A DNA stretch of 64,000 nt from Parahaliea aestuarii. Its GTDB lineage: Bacteria; Pseudomonadota; Gammaproteobacteria; Pseudomonadales; Halieaceae. Each line of letters begins with the position of its first letter. Within the stretch, counting starts at the first letter, position 1. The notes beneath the pieces were generated by a model that ran no database searches, had not been told where the DNA came from, and was given only the letters and a program-made list of their open reading frames with translations. Below are positions 1 through 8,152 of this stretch, piece by piece. Location: the NCBI RefSeq assembly GCF_008064635.1, contig NZ_VRYZ01000001.1:806001-870000 (forward strand), given 5' to 3'. The position numbers and the translations under genes were made by a program.

Positions 1-1
1 G

Positions 2-631
2 GCGAGCGCCGAGGGCACCGCCCAGCAGATACGTGACGCCGGCGGCGAGGCCACGGCCCACGCCTGCGATGTCAGTAACGAGCAGCAGGTGATCGATTGC
101 GTGGCCGCCTGTGTCGCGCACTACGGCAGCCTCTATGCAGTGATCAACATGGCGGGCATCCTGCGCTTCGATGACACCCGCGAGATCGAGCTCGGCAAGT
201 GGCAGAAAGTGCTGGACGTCAATGTCACCGGTACCATGCTGTTCTGTCGCGAAGCCCTGCCGCACCTGATCGACAGCGGCGGCAGTATTGTTAACGCGGC
301 TTCCACGGCGGCGCTCGCCGGCCTGCCCTGCGGGACCGCCTACTCCGCCAGCAAGGGCGCGGTGCTGGCCATGACCCGCAGCATCGCCATCGACTTCGCC
401 AAGCAGGGGGTGCGGGCCAACTGCGTGTGTCCCGGCGATATCAACTCCGGCATGACCGAAGGTATCGAATGGCCTGCCACCATGGACTTCGACCTGATGC
501 CGCGCATCGTATCGATCAGCGGTGCGAAGGGGCCGGAGGCCATCAGCGGGGTGATCGCCATGCTGGCTTCGGAGGACGCCATCCACATTACCGGTGAAGA
601 CATCCGGGTGGATGGCGGGACCCTGTCCTGA
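2..631 (+). CDS. Short-chain dehydrogenase/reductase, 5' end outside window
   Basis: The reading frame is open from the first bases of the window, so the N-terminal Rossmann glycine motif lies upstream and only the C-terminal part is seen. The remaining sequence has the SDR NNAG-like stretch (INMAG), the catalytic serine region (NAAST) and the Y-x3-K motif (YSASK), followed by the usual RANCVCPGD segment and a C-terminal VDGG. It is an NAD(P)-dependent oxidoreductase of classical SDR type; the substrate is unknown. A GTG at 89 is an internal codon, not the likely start. Confidence 0.88.
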   Translation, partial: ASAEGTAQQIRDAGGEATAHACDVSNEQQVIDCVAACVAHYGSLYAVINMAGILRFDDTREIELGKWQKVLDVNVTGTMLFCREALPHLIDSGGSIVNAASTAALAGLPCGTAYSASKGAVLAMTRSIAIDFAKQGVRANCVCPGDINSGMTEGIEWPATMDFDLMPRIVSISGAKGPEAISGVIAMLASEDAIHITGEDIRVDGGTLS

Positions 632-688
632 TGCGAGGCCGGCGAGGGTAGCCGCGGCTGGCTATGCAGGCGGTGCGCCCGGGACGGT

Positions 689-1792
689 TCAGTTCTGGGC
701 GCTCAACTCTACGGTAACTTTGCGCTGGTCGTCGCCGTTGCGCACCTCAACTTCGACTTTGTCGCCGGGGCGGTGCTTTTCCAGCACGCTGAGAAAATCG
801 TCGTTGGAACGGATCTCGCGCCCGTCGATGGCGGTGATTATGTCCCCCAGGCTGATTTCGCCGCGGCTGTTGCGGAAGGCGCCGCGAATCCCGGCGTTGG
901 CCGCCGGCATACCGGGGTACACCCGTACCACCGGCAGCCCTTCCATGCGGTAGCGCTGCACCCAGCGATCGCTGGCCAGTTCCAGGCCCATGGCGGGGCG
1001 CTGAATGCGGCCGTAGGCGATCAGTTGCGGCACCACCTCGCGCACCGTGTTCACCGGTATGGCAAAGCCGATGCCCGCACTGGCACCGCTGGGGCTGTAG
1101 ATGGCGGTATTGACGCCGATCAGCTGGCCCAGAGAATTGAGCAGTGGCCCGCCGGAATTACCCGGGTTGATGGCGGCGTCGGTCTGGATCACGCCGCGAA
1201 TGGTGCGATTGCTGGGTGCCTGGATTTCCCGCCCCAGGGCGCTGACCACGCCGGTGGTAAGGGTGGTGTCCAGGCCGAAGGGGTTGCCGATGGCCAGCAC
1301 CTTGCGGCCCACGGTCAGCTCTGAAGAGTCCCCCAGCGGCAGAGTGACCAGATCCGCCGGTGGCTCCTGGATGCGCAGTACCGCCAGGTCCTTCTCGGGG
1401 GCAATGCCGACCACTTCGGCATCGTGTTCACTCTGGTCCTGCAGGGTCACGGTCAGGCGATGGGCGCCGGCAATGACATGGAAGTTGGTGACGATCAGGC
1501 CGTTGTCGTCCCACACGAATCCGGTGCCGGAGCCGCGCGGAATCTCGTGCACATTGAGGGAAAAGAAGTCCCGCCGCAGTGCCTTGTTGGTGACATAGAC
1601 CACTGCCGGACTGGCCCTGGAGAATATCTCGGTGCTGTTCGCCTCGTCCTCGGTGGCAAAGCTGAGGTAGTCCGGGGCGGCGTTGACTGCGCCGGGCACC
1701 GTGACCGCAAGCAGCATGGCGGTCAACAGGCCGAGCTGGCGCAATGGTCGGGCAAACAACAAAAACAGGGTGGGATGTGAACTGTCTGGCAT
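689..1792 (-). CDS. Periplasmic trypsin-like serine protease, HtrA/DegS type
   Basis: This 367-residue protein starts with a hydrophobic signal or anchor segment (about residues 18-38). A trypsin-like protease domain follows, with the catalytic triad His105 (TNFHVIAG), Asp135 (EKDLAVL) and Ser213 (GNSGGP), then one C-terminal PDZ domain (about 270-365). One PDZ and about 370 residues match DegS/AlgW-type proteases, which cleave periplasmic anti-sigma factors, rather than two-PDZ DegP. I chose the ATG at 1792 because AAGGAGG sits just upstream of it; the in-frame ATG at 1807 would lie before that site. Which HtrA subfamily it belongs to is inference. Confidence 0.9.
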   Translation of the reverse strand: MPDSSHPTLFLLFARPLRQLGLLTAMLLAVTVPGAVNAAPDYLSFATEDEANSTEIFSRASPAVVYVTNKALRRDFFSLNVHEIPRGSGTGFVWDDNGLIVTNFHVIAGAHRLTVTLQDQSEHDAEVVGIAPEKDLAVLRIQEPPADLVTLPLGDSSELTVGRKVLAIGNPFGLDTTLTTGVVSALGREIQAPSNRTIRGVIQTDAAINPGNSGGPLLNSLGQLIGVNTAIYSPSGASAGIGFAIPVNTVREVVPQLIAYGRIQRPAMGLELASDRWVQRYRMEGLPVVRVYPGMPAANAGIRGAFRNSRGEISLGDIITAIDGREIRSNDDFLSVLEKHRPGDKVEVEVRNGDDQRKVTVELSAQN

Positions 1793-1989
1793 CGGGCCTC
1801 CTTGCATACGGCGAGCATATCTCGCCAGTTATGACAGCGCGAGTGTGTACCCGGTTCAACAGAGCAGTCGCGCTTCGCCTTTGCCGGCGCGGTGATTGAG
1901 CGTGCCAGTGGCATTTGCTTAACTCGGCGCGAACCTTGACCTTCAACGGTCACCGTGCGGCGACCGCTAGCAGAACAGGATAAGAGACG
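1793..1989. other. Intergenic stretch with no identified feature
   Basis: These 197 bases separate the divergent htrA-like and EthD-like genes. I see no gene, repeat or clear terminator. Promoters for both genes must be here or nearby, but no clear consensus was recognised. Confidence 0.5.
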
Positions 1990-2070
1990 ATGGGACAAGT
2001 AACAGTATCAGTGGCGAGCGGAGTCGCCGGTTTGGGAGCAACAGCGGGAGGCGGACTGTGGAAAAACTGA
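1990..2070 (+). CDS. Possible 26-codon leader ORF overlapping the next gene
   Basis: An ATG at 1990 opens a 26-residue glycine/alanine-rich frame ending in GGGLWKN. It overlaps the GTG start of the EthD-like gene by 13 bases in another frame. A weak purine stretch (aggataagag) precedes it. It could be a translationally coupled leader peptide or chance; no family is recognised. Confidence 0.15.
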   Translation: MGQVTVSVASGVAGLGATAGGGLWKN

Positions 2071-2774
2071 TCTATCCCCTGTGGGCGAGCTCCGCCGGTG
2101 ATGCCCTGCGCGACCGCCTGCTCACCGATATCATCCCCGCGCTGCGCGCCTGCGAGGGCACCCGCGCCGTGCGCCTGACAGTGGCGGACAGTGCGGTGGC
2201 AGCCGCTGCCGCCAAACGGGTGGAGCGTCTGCCGCCGGCACCTGACGCGGTACTATCCCTGTGGCTGGACAACGGTGGAGACCGGGCCCGGCAGGAGGCT
2301 TTGCTCGCTACGGCCTGCGACCGTTTCGACTGTCTGCTGGTGACCGAGGCGGAGCCCATTGTGAATCGCGACCAGCCTGCGGGCCCCGACGGCCGGGTGC
2401 CCGGCTGGTGCCAGGTGGTCTTTCTGGAAACGCCGCCGCGCCTCAGTCGGGCCGAATGGCTGGAGGTCTGGCAGGGCAGCCACACCCGGGTGGCCATCGA
2501 CGTGCAGGATAACTTCGCCTATCGCCAGAATGTGGTGGTGCGGGCCTTCTGCGAGGGCGAGCGGCTGCCGGATGCGATGATTGAGGAGGACTTTCCCGCC
2601 GCAGCGATGACCTCGGATCACGCCTTCTATGGCGCACCGGACGACGCCGAACTACAGCGCCGGGTGCAGGCCATGATGGACAGTTGCGCCCGCTTTATCG
2701 ATTTCGACCGCATCGATGTCCTGCCGATGAGCGAGTATGTGTTCGGGGACTTGCTGACGGCGCAGTTTGGCTAG
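2058..2774 (+). CDS. EthD-like dimeric alpha/beta-barrel protein
   Basis: The protein has 238 residues and a GTG start preceded by a strong ribosome-binding site (gggagg, six bases upstream). A segment around residues 134-155 (LSRAEWLEVWQGSHT) resembles the EthD signature found in small ferredoxin-like dimeric barrel proteins of degradation clusters. The family's chemistry is poorly defined. The gene stands alone between two minus-strand genes. The family call rests on motif resemblance only. Confidence 0.6.
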   Translation: MEKLIYPLWASSAGDALRDRLLTDIIPALRACEGTRAVRLTVADSAVAAAAAKRVERLPPAPDAVLSLWLDNGGDRARQEALLATACDRFDCLLVTEAEPIVNRDQPAGPDGRVPGWCQVVFLETPPRLSRAEWLEVWQGSHTRVAIDVQDNFAYRQNVVVRAFCEGERLPDAMIEEDFPAAAMTSDHAFYGAPDDAELQRRVQAMMDSCARFIDFDRIDVLPMSEYVFGDLLTAQFG

Positions 2775-2798
2775 CGCAGGCGGGTGCCCTGGCGCGGA

Positions 2799-3677
2799 TT
2801 AACCTCCCAGGGCGCGAATGCGATCTTCCAGCGGCGGGTGGGAGCGGAACAGGCCGGTCAGCCCCTCTTTCATCTGTTCGCTGATACCGAAGGCGGTCAG
2901 CTCCCCGGGCATATCCTGGGGCAGGCCCTGCTCCGCCCGCAGGCGCTGCAGGGCGGCGATCATGGCGCCGTTGCCGGCGAGGCGCGCACCGGCGGCATCG
3001 GCCCGGTACTCGCGCCAGCGCGAGAACCAGAACACGATCATGCTGGCGAGGAAGCCCAGTACCAGTTCCGCGACGATGGTCACTGCATAGTAACCGAGGC
3101 CGTAGCCGCGCTCGGTCTTGAATACCACCCGGTCCACCGTGTGGCCGATGATGCGGGCCAGGAACATAACGAAGGTGTTCACCACGCCCTGGATCAGGGT
3201 CAGGGTCACCATGTCGCCGTTGGCCACGTGGCCGATTTCATGGGCCAGTACCGCGCGCACTTCGTCCCGGGAAAATCGCTGCAGCAGGCCGGCGCTTACC
3301 GCCACCAGGGCGGCGTTGCGGTTCCAGCCAGTGGCGAAGGCATTGGCCGCCTGGGAGGGGAAGATACCGACTTCCGGCATACCCACGCCGGCTTCCTTCG
3401 CCAGTTCCGCCACGGTGTCCACCAGCCAGCGCTCTTCCTGGCTGCGGGGCTGTTCGATGATTTCGGTGCCGGTGCCGCGCTTGGCCATCCACTTGGACAG
3501 GAACAGGGAGATCATCGAGCCGCCAAAACCAAACATGGCACACATGATCAGCAGGGGGCCGAGGTTCAGGTCGACGCCGTTGGCGGCGAGGATGCCCTCC
3601 AGGCCAAGCAGGTTGAAAACAATACTCAGCAGCACCATCACGGCGATATTGGTCGCCAGGAACAGCAGGATTCTCAT
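2799..3677 (-). CDS. htpX: Membrane zinc metalloprotease HtpX
   Basis: The protein has 292 residues. Two N-terminal membrane helices (about 4-30 and 40-60) are followed by a peptidase M48 domain with HEIGH at 146-150, two more hydrophobic segments, and the downstream glutamate in the [13 protein letters not shown] region that gives the third zinc ligand. HtpX is an inner-membrane protease that degrades misfolded membrane proteins with FtsH. Length and motif order match the family. It is the last gene of a minus-strand group that includes a DnaJ-domain protein, consistent with a stress role. Confidence 0.96.
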   Translation of the reverse strand: MRILLFLATNIAVMVLLSIVFNLLGLEGILAANGVDLNLGPLLIMCAMFGFGGSMISLFLSKWMAKRGTGTEIIEQPRSQEERWLVDTVAELAKEAGVGMPEVGIFPSQAANAFATGWNRNAALVAVSAGLLQRFSRDEVRAVLAHEIGHVANGDMVTLTLIQGVVNTFVMFLARIIGHTVDRVVFKTERGYGLGYYAVTIVAELVLGFLASMIVFWFSRWREYRADAAGARLAGNGAMIAALQRLRAEQGLPQDMPGELTAFGISEQMKEGLTGLFRSHPPLEDRIRALGG

Positions 3678-3779
3678 GTCGGGGCCTCGGTTGTCGTGTA
3701 AGTCGCCACAGTGGCGTTTGTTGTGGCGCCCCAGCGGGCGCGACAGCTGGAAACAACTATGGTGGCAGGCTGGCTTTTT

Positions 3780-4100
3780 TCAAGCGTCCTGCTGCGTTTC
3801 ATCCGGCGCGGTAGCCGCATCACTGTCGGCACCGGGGGCGGGGTCTTCAGCGGCTTCAGGCGGGGTCGGCAGGGGGATATCGCTGACTTCCAGCAGCGGC
3901 TCGCCCTTCGGCCCCAGGTCCGCCGCCACCACTTCGCCGCGCAGACCCACGTCCTTGGCGCTGAGTTCAAACAGAGTGTTAATGCCCTCGTCCTGGTGTT
4001 TCACCCGCACCACGGCGCGCGGGTCGCGGCCGTCCACCCAGGCCTTGGACTTGCCCCAGAAGTGGCCGAGCTGGTTGCGGATAACGAATACCTCAGTCAT
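3780..4100 (-). CDS. Small conserved protein of unknown function
   Basis: The 106-residue product begins MTEVFVIRNQLGHFWGKSK. The first 75 residues look folded, with aromatic and charged residues; the tail is rich in Pro, Ala, Glu and Asp and probably disordered. The ATG at 4100 was preferred over the longer frame to 4220, whose extra N-terminus has no protein character and would overlap the DnaJ-domain gene. I do not recognise a domain. It lies between the DnaJ-domain gene and htpX on the same strand. Confidence 0.75.
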   Translation of the reverse strand: MTEVFVIRNQLGHFWGKSKAWVDGRDPRAVVRVKHQDEGINTLFELSAKDVGLRGEVVAADLGPKGEPLLEVSDIPLPTPPEAAEDPAPGADSDAATAPDETQQDA

Positions 4101-4161
4101 GGTGCTTGTAGGGTCTCCTGCTGGATCGGGGTGACAGAATGGGGCGCAGTTTAAGGCCTGG

Positions 4162-4875
4162 CTAGCCGAGCAGGAAGTCCTTGGCCTCATTGATGCGCGC
4201 CGCCAGGTAGTCGCTGCCACCGCGGTCGGGATGCAGCTTCTGGATCAGGCTGCGGTGGGCGGCGCTGATCTCGTCATCGCTGGCGTCCTGGCCGAGGCCG
4301 AGGATGGCCAGGGCTTCTTTGCGCGTCATGCCGCCGCTGTCGGCGCTGCGCTGCTCGCCCCCGGTCTGCTGCTGCCCGCTGTCGCTACCGGGGAAACGCT
4401 GTTCCACGTAGCCCGCCAGCAACTGGGCGGAGTCGCTGTCTTCCCGCTGGCAGTACTGCATCAGTTCATCCAGCTGGCCGCGATCCATCTCGTCGAGGAA
4501 CCAGTCGCTAAACGGTCCTTTCAGCACTTCCCCGCTGAGTTTGCCGGTGACGTGATCCAGGTGAACCCGCAGGCATGCGGTTTCCACCGTCGATTGCTGG
4601 GGGCCGCGAGCCTGGGATTTGAGCGAGGTCAGCATCGGGAACAGCCGCAGCAGGGTGGGGCCCATCTGCCGCACGGCCACCAGCAGGCCGGTCAGGGCCG
4701 CGCCAATCCAGTGCATGCGGCCGGTGACGGTGAGGCCAATCACCACAATCACCGCGACGATCAGGCCGAGCTTGATGTACTCGGCGCGCCGCTTGTGGGG
4801 CGGCTGGCGGCGGGCGCGCTGGTAGAGGATGTAGACAACGGCGGCGATCGCCAGCAGCAGTATGAGACGGGGCAC
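4162..4875 (-). CDS. Membrane-anchored DnaJ-domain protein
   Basis: The product has about 237 residues. Two hydrophobic helices lie at the N-terminus (starting VPRLILLLAIAAVVYILYQ), then a hydrophilic linker and a C-terminal J domain with the HPD motif (KLHPDRGGSDYLAARINEAKDFLLG region). This TIM14/DjlA-like layout suggests a co-chaperone that recruits DnaK at the inner membrane. I chose the GTG at 4875 because GAGGG precedes it closely. The longer frame to 5175 overlaps the VWA gene and lacks protein character. Confidence 0.85.
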   Translation of the reverse strand: MPRLILLLAIAAVVYILYQRARRQPPHKRRAEYIKLGLIVAVIVVIGLTVTGRMHWIGAALTGLLVAVRQMGPTLLRLFPMLTSLKSQARGPQQSTVETACLRVHLDHVTGKLSGEVLKGPFSDWFLDEMDRGQLDELMQYCQREDSDSAQLLAGYVEQRFPGSDSGQQQTGGEQRSADSGGMTRKEALAILGLGQDASDDEISAAHRSLIQKLHPDRGGSDYLAARINEAKDFLLG

Positions 4876-4882
4876 TGTTCCC

Positions 4883-5569
4883 TCAGGGCTTGAGTTGCTG
4901 AAGCAGCAGTTTAGCACCCTTGGTGGTCTGGTTTTCCAGCGCCGCGCGTCCGCCGCTGGCATAGCGGGCCACTGCCCCCAGCAACTCCGCCAGCAGGGCG
5001 GCGCTGGCGCTGTCGAAACGGGCCCAGGCACCGCCGGAGAGTTTCGCCATGTCCCTGAAGCAGGTTTCCACCTCGCGGGCATGGCCCTCCTGAAACAGGA
5101 ACAGGGGGAGCTTGCGCAGGCCACATTCGCCGGCCAGCTGGCACAGTGTGTCGGCGTTTTCTTCCAGTGCATCACCGATGAACACCAGTGCCCGCAGGGG
5201 GGAGGCCTGGTGCTCCTTCAGGGCGTGGCGCAGCAGGCGGGCAATCTGGGTGTGGCCGCCCTCGCAGTGCACCCTGCCCATCAGCGAGGCGAGAGAGTCG
5301 CCATCCGCCAGCCATTCACTGGCAAAAAAATCGTGAAATCCGCGGTAGTAGCAGAGTTGCAGACTGAGATTGGCGGCGCCGCTGCCGCTGCGAAACATGT
5401 CTTGCTGCAGATGCGTGGCGGTATTCCAGGTGGGTTGGCGGCTGGCGGTGGCGTCGATGGCGAAGATCAGGCGCGCTTTGCGCTGCGCGAGGTTGCTGAT
5501 GGCGCGGCTGGTGCCCAGAAAGCGGGCGATGTCGGTGGAGCTGGCTCGGCGCGAAGGAGGGCGGGCCAT
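4883..5569 (-). CDS. VWA-domain protein
   Basis: This 228-residue protein has a von Willebrand factor A-like fold. The MIDAS-type D-x-T-x-S appears as DATAS near residue 39, a conserved LVFIGDALEE strand follows, and a Gly/Ala-rich helix closes the domain. VWA proteins bind ligands through a metal site. The stop is seven bases before the DnaJ-domain gene, so the two are probably co-transcribed. No catalytic function can be assigned. Confidence 0.75.
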   Translation of the reverse strand: MARPPSRRASSTDIARFLGTSRAISNLAQRKARLIFAIDATASRQPTWNTATHLQQDMFRSGSGAANLSLQLCYYRGFHDFFASEWLADGDSLASLMGRVHCEGGHTQIARLLRHALKEHQASPLRALVFIGDALEENADTLCQLAGECGLRKLPLFLFQEGHAREVETCFRDMAKLSGGAWARFDSASAALLAELLGAVARYASGGRAALENQTTKGAKLLLQQLKP

Positions 5570-5582
5570 GGCGTGGCTCGTT

Positions 5583-5774
5583 TCAGTGTTGCTCCAGCCG
5601 ATCCAGGGCCTTGAGGCCCTGCAATTCCTGGAGGTAGTGACGTCGCTCTGACAACTCGCGCACCGCCTGTCTCAGTTCGGCATCGCTGATGTTGCGACGG
5701 GTATTGACCAGCTGCCACAGCTTGCGGCTGCACAGCTCGCTGGCGTTAAAGGTATTGGATGTGTTGGTGGTCAT
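5583..5774 (-). CDS. Small helical protein
   Basis: The 63-residue product is rich in Arg, Leu and Glu and probably two helices. It lies 13 bases upstream of the VWA gene on the same strand and is the likely first gene of the VWA, DnaJ, small-protein and htpX group. No family is recognised. Confidence 0.6.
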   Translation of the reverse strand: MTTNTSNTFNASELCSRKLWQLVNTRRNISDAELRQAVRELSERRHYLQELQGLKALDRLEQH

Positions 5775-5866
5775 GTCGATTGCTGTTCCTTGCGTTTACC
5801 GCTCCAGATTGCCATTCCTTTATGACAGCGGCGTGACGTGTAAAGTTTCCGGTTGTTGCAGTCAGC

Positions 5867-7870
5867 TTACCCCTTCACCGGGGAAAAGGGAAAGGGCGGC
5901 TCACCCTCGAAGCGCGGGCTGTCCAATAGCGGTTGCTCGCCAGCCTGCCAGGCCGCCACCTGAAAACGCGCCCGATAGCGGGCCCGCGGCGCGGCGGTAA
6001 AAGGGCGCTCGGCATCTTGCACCGCCACCAGTTCCACCATCAGTGCATCGACACCAAAGCGGGCAATACCGTAGCCATGGGCGTCGCTGTCGGCAAAGCG
6101 CAATCCCGGATTGGCCGGATTGCCACCCAGCCAGTTGGCCAGGCGTTCACTGCCCAGGCGCTGGTAGGCAAAGGCGGCCAGGACTCCCTGTTGCAGGGTC
6201 ATATTCCAGTTGGGGTGGGAAATGCCGTCATGCTCGGCGGTGACCAGGGCGGCAAAATCCGGGTGGTCCTCGCCGGCGATGGCGCGCACGCTGTCGTAGA
6301 GGGGGGTGGAGCTGATACCGGCACAGTTGAAATCCACCGCCACAGCCGGGCTGTCGGCATCGCCGGGGTCGGCGAGAATGGCGCCGGCGCCATGCATGTG
6401 GTGATCGCCCGACAGCGAGACCACTCCGGCGGTGCCGGTGCTTTGCAGGTGTTCCATGATCAGGCGGTATTCGTAGGGATAGCCCTGCCAGGCATCGATG
6501 TTGAACACGCAGTCCTCATAACCGGCGAAGGGAATACTGGACAAATCCAGTCGCAGCGGCAGCAGGGGCAGGGGATTGGCCCACAGTTTCCAGGTGGCGC
6601 TGGAGCCGCTCATGCCCTGCAACAGCCACTGGCGCTGGGCGCCGCCGAGACAGGTTCCCGGCGCGCGGTCCCGGGCCGGGTTTGGCATCTGCCCGTCACC
6701 CCAGGGGAGAGTGGCAGGAGGCTGGCCGCCGTTGTACTCGCGCCCCGCATCCGCCAGTGCCACCAGTTCGACGGAGTTCATTGGCAGGCCCAGAGCTTCC
6801 GCGGTGCCCTCCGCCAGGCAGGGCGGGCTGCGGTAGCTGCGGGCGTCGGTGATGAACAGGTCCACCAGGCTGCCCCATTGCAGGCGACGGTAAATGCACA
6901 GGCTGTCGCGGGCCAGGCGATTGTCCGACTCGTCGTCTTCGCCGAGCGCGGCGCTGCGCAGGCCGTGGCTGGGCTGGTCGCTGAATTCGTCCAGGGCGCA
7001 GGGAATGTATTCGAACCAGGCGCGATTGGCGTCGAGCTTGCGCCGCGCCTCCAGCTGTGGCTCGGGGCCATAGTGACTGTAGCTCTGGAAGTTGTCGTCG
7101 CTGAATTCGTGGTCGTCCCAGGTGCAGATAAAGGGCCATCGCGCCCGCGCTTCCTGCAGGTGGGGATCGGCGAGGTAGGTCCGGTAGAGGTGGCGGTAGT
7201 CCGCCAGGCTCACCGCATAGCGGTTGCCCTCGCCGCTGGCGCCATCCGGGAAGGGGGGCAGTACCCGGGAGGGAGGGCTGCCGTCCTGGCGGGTATGCCA
7301 GCTGCGTTCGTAGATAAAGTCCCCGAGGTGCAGTACAGCGTCGATACCTTCCCCGGGCGGGGCCGCCCTGTCGTCCTCGATCATTCGGGCCCAGGCGCCA
7401 AAGTAGGCCTGTTCATAGTTCTGGCAGCTGACGAAGGCCAGCTTCAGGGGCTGTGCCTGATCCGGTGCGGGCGCGGTGCGGGTGCGGCCCGGGCGCGACA
7501 CACTGTCGTCGGCTCCGCGAAAACGGTAGTAGTACCAGCGCCCCGGCGCGAGACTGTCGATAAACACCCGCAGGGTGTAGTCGTTCTCGGTATGCACTGA
7601 CAGGGTGCGGGTGAGCAGCAGCTCGGCAAAATCCTCGCGCTCGCTGAATTCGAGGACGACGGCGCACTCCTCGGCGCCATCGCGCGGCACTGCGCGGGTC
7701 CACAGCGTGACGCTGCCACTGCGCGGGTCGCCGGAGGCAAGGCCCTGAGGGAAATCCAGCGGTGAGGCGGGCGTAGCGCCATCAACAGTAGCGGCGGCAA
7801 GATCGCCGGCGCTCAATAGATAGGTACCGGCGGACAGCAGGGTAATAAATTCTCGGCGTGAAAGGCTCAT
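5867..7870 (-). CDS. PhoD-like alkaline phosphatase/phosphodiesterase, Tat-exported
   Basis: The product has 667 residues. The N-terminus MSLSRREFITLLSAG carries the twin-arginine motif (S-R-R-E-F), so a Tat-exported metalloenzyme is expected. The body shows PhoD family features: an N-terminal Fn3-like domain with a TLWTRA segment, then LAFVSCQNYE, the metal-binding HLGDFIYE and TWDDHEFSDDN motifs, and a late LSGDHHMHGAG. PhoD enzymes release phosphate from monoesters and diesters using calcium and iron. The start at 7870 is set by the Tat peptide; the frame stays open far upstream only by antisense chance. A TonB receptor is transcribed divergently. Confidence 0.9.
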   Translation of the reverse strand: MSLSRREFITLLSAGTYLLSAGDLAAATVDGATPASPLDFPQGLASGDPRSGSVTLWTRAVPRDGAEECAVVLEFSEREDFAELLLTRTLSVHTENDYTLRVFIDSLAPGRWYYYRFRGADDSVSRPGRTRTAPAPDQAQPLKLAFVSCQNYEQAYFGAWARMIEDDRAAPPGEGIDAVLHLGDFIYERSWHTRQDGSPPSRVLPPFPDGASGEGNRYAVSLADYRHLYRTYLADPHLQEARARWPFICTWDDHEFSDDNFQSYSHYGPEPQLEARRKLDANRAWFEYIPCALDEFSDQPSHGLRSAALGEDDESDNRLARDSLCIYRRLQWGSLVDLFITDARSYRSPPCLAEGTAEALGLPMNSVELVALADAGREYNGGQPPATLPWGDGQMPNPARDRAPGTCLGGAQRQWLLQGMSGSSATWKLWANPLPLLPLRLDLSSIPFAGYEDCVFNIDAWQGYPYEYRLIMEHLQSTGTAGVVSLSGDHHMHGAGAILADPGDADSPAVAVDFNCAGISSTPLYDSVRAIAGEDHPDFAALVTAEHDGISHPNWNMTLQQGVLAAFAYQRLGSERLANWLGGNPANPGLRFADSDAHGYGIARFGVDALMVELVAVQDAERPFTAAPRARYRARFQVAAWQAGEQPLLDSPRFEGEPPFPFSPVKG

Positions 7871-8152
7871 GGCGGGTTCCTGGCAACGAGCCGATACTCT
7901 AGCGATTTCTGTCGCTTCCCCACAGCCCCCCATCGGAAATGGCTGCGATGACAATGTCAGTTCTGATAGTTGAACCACTCTGCCCGATTCCGGCCGGAAG
8001 TTTTCGGTGAGCCGGTCTCTGGCAATTTGCCGCCTTGTTGCCCCGGCGGAAACTCGTTCTAATGCAGGGGCGGGCAATGTTGTACCAGAACGGTGGTGTG
8101 CGTCTGACCTGCTGCCACCGCGTGCAAAATAATGATAAACCAGAGGTGTGTA

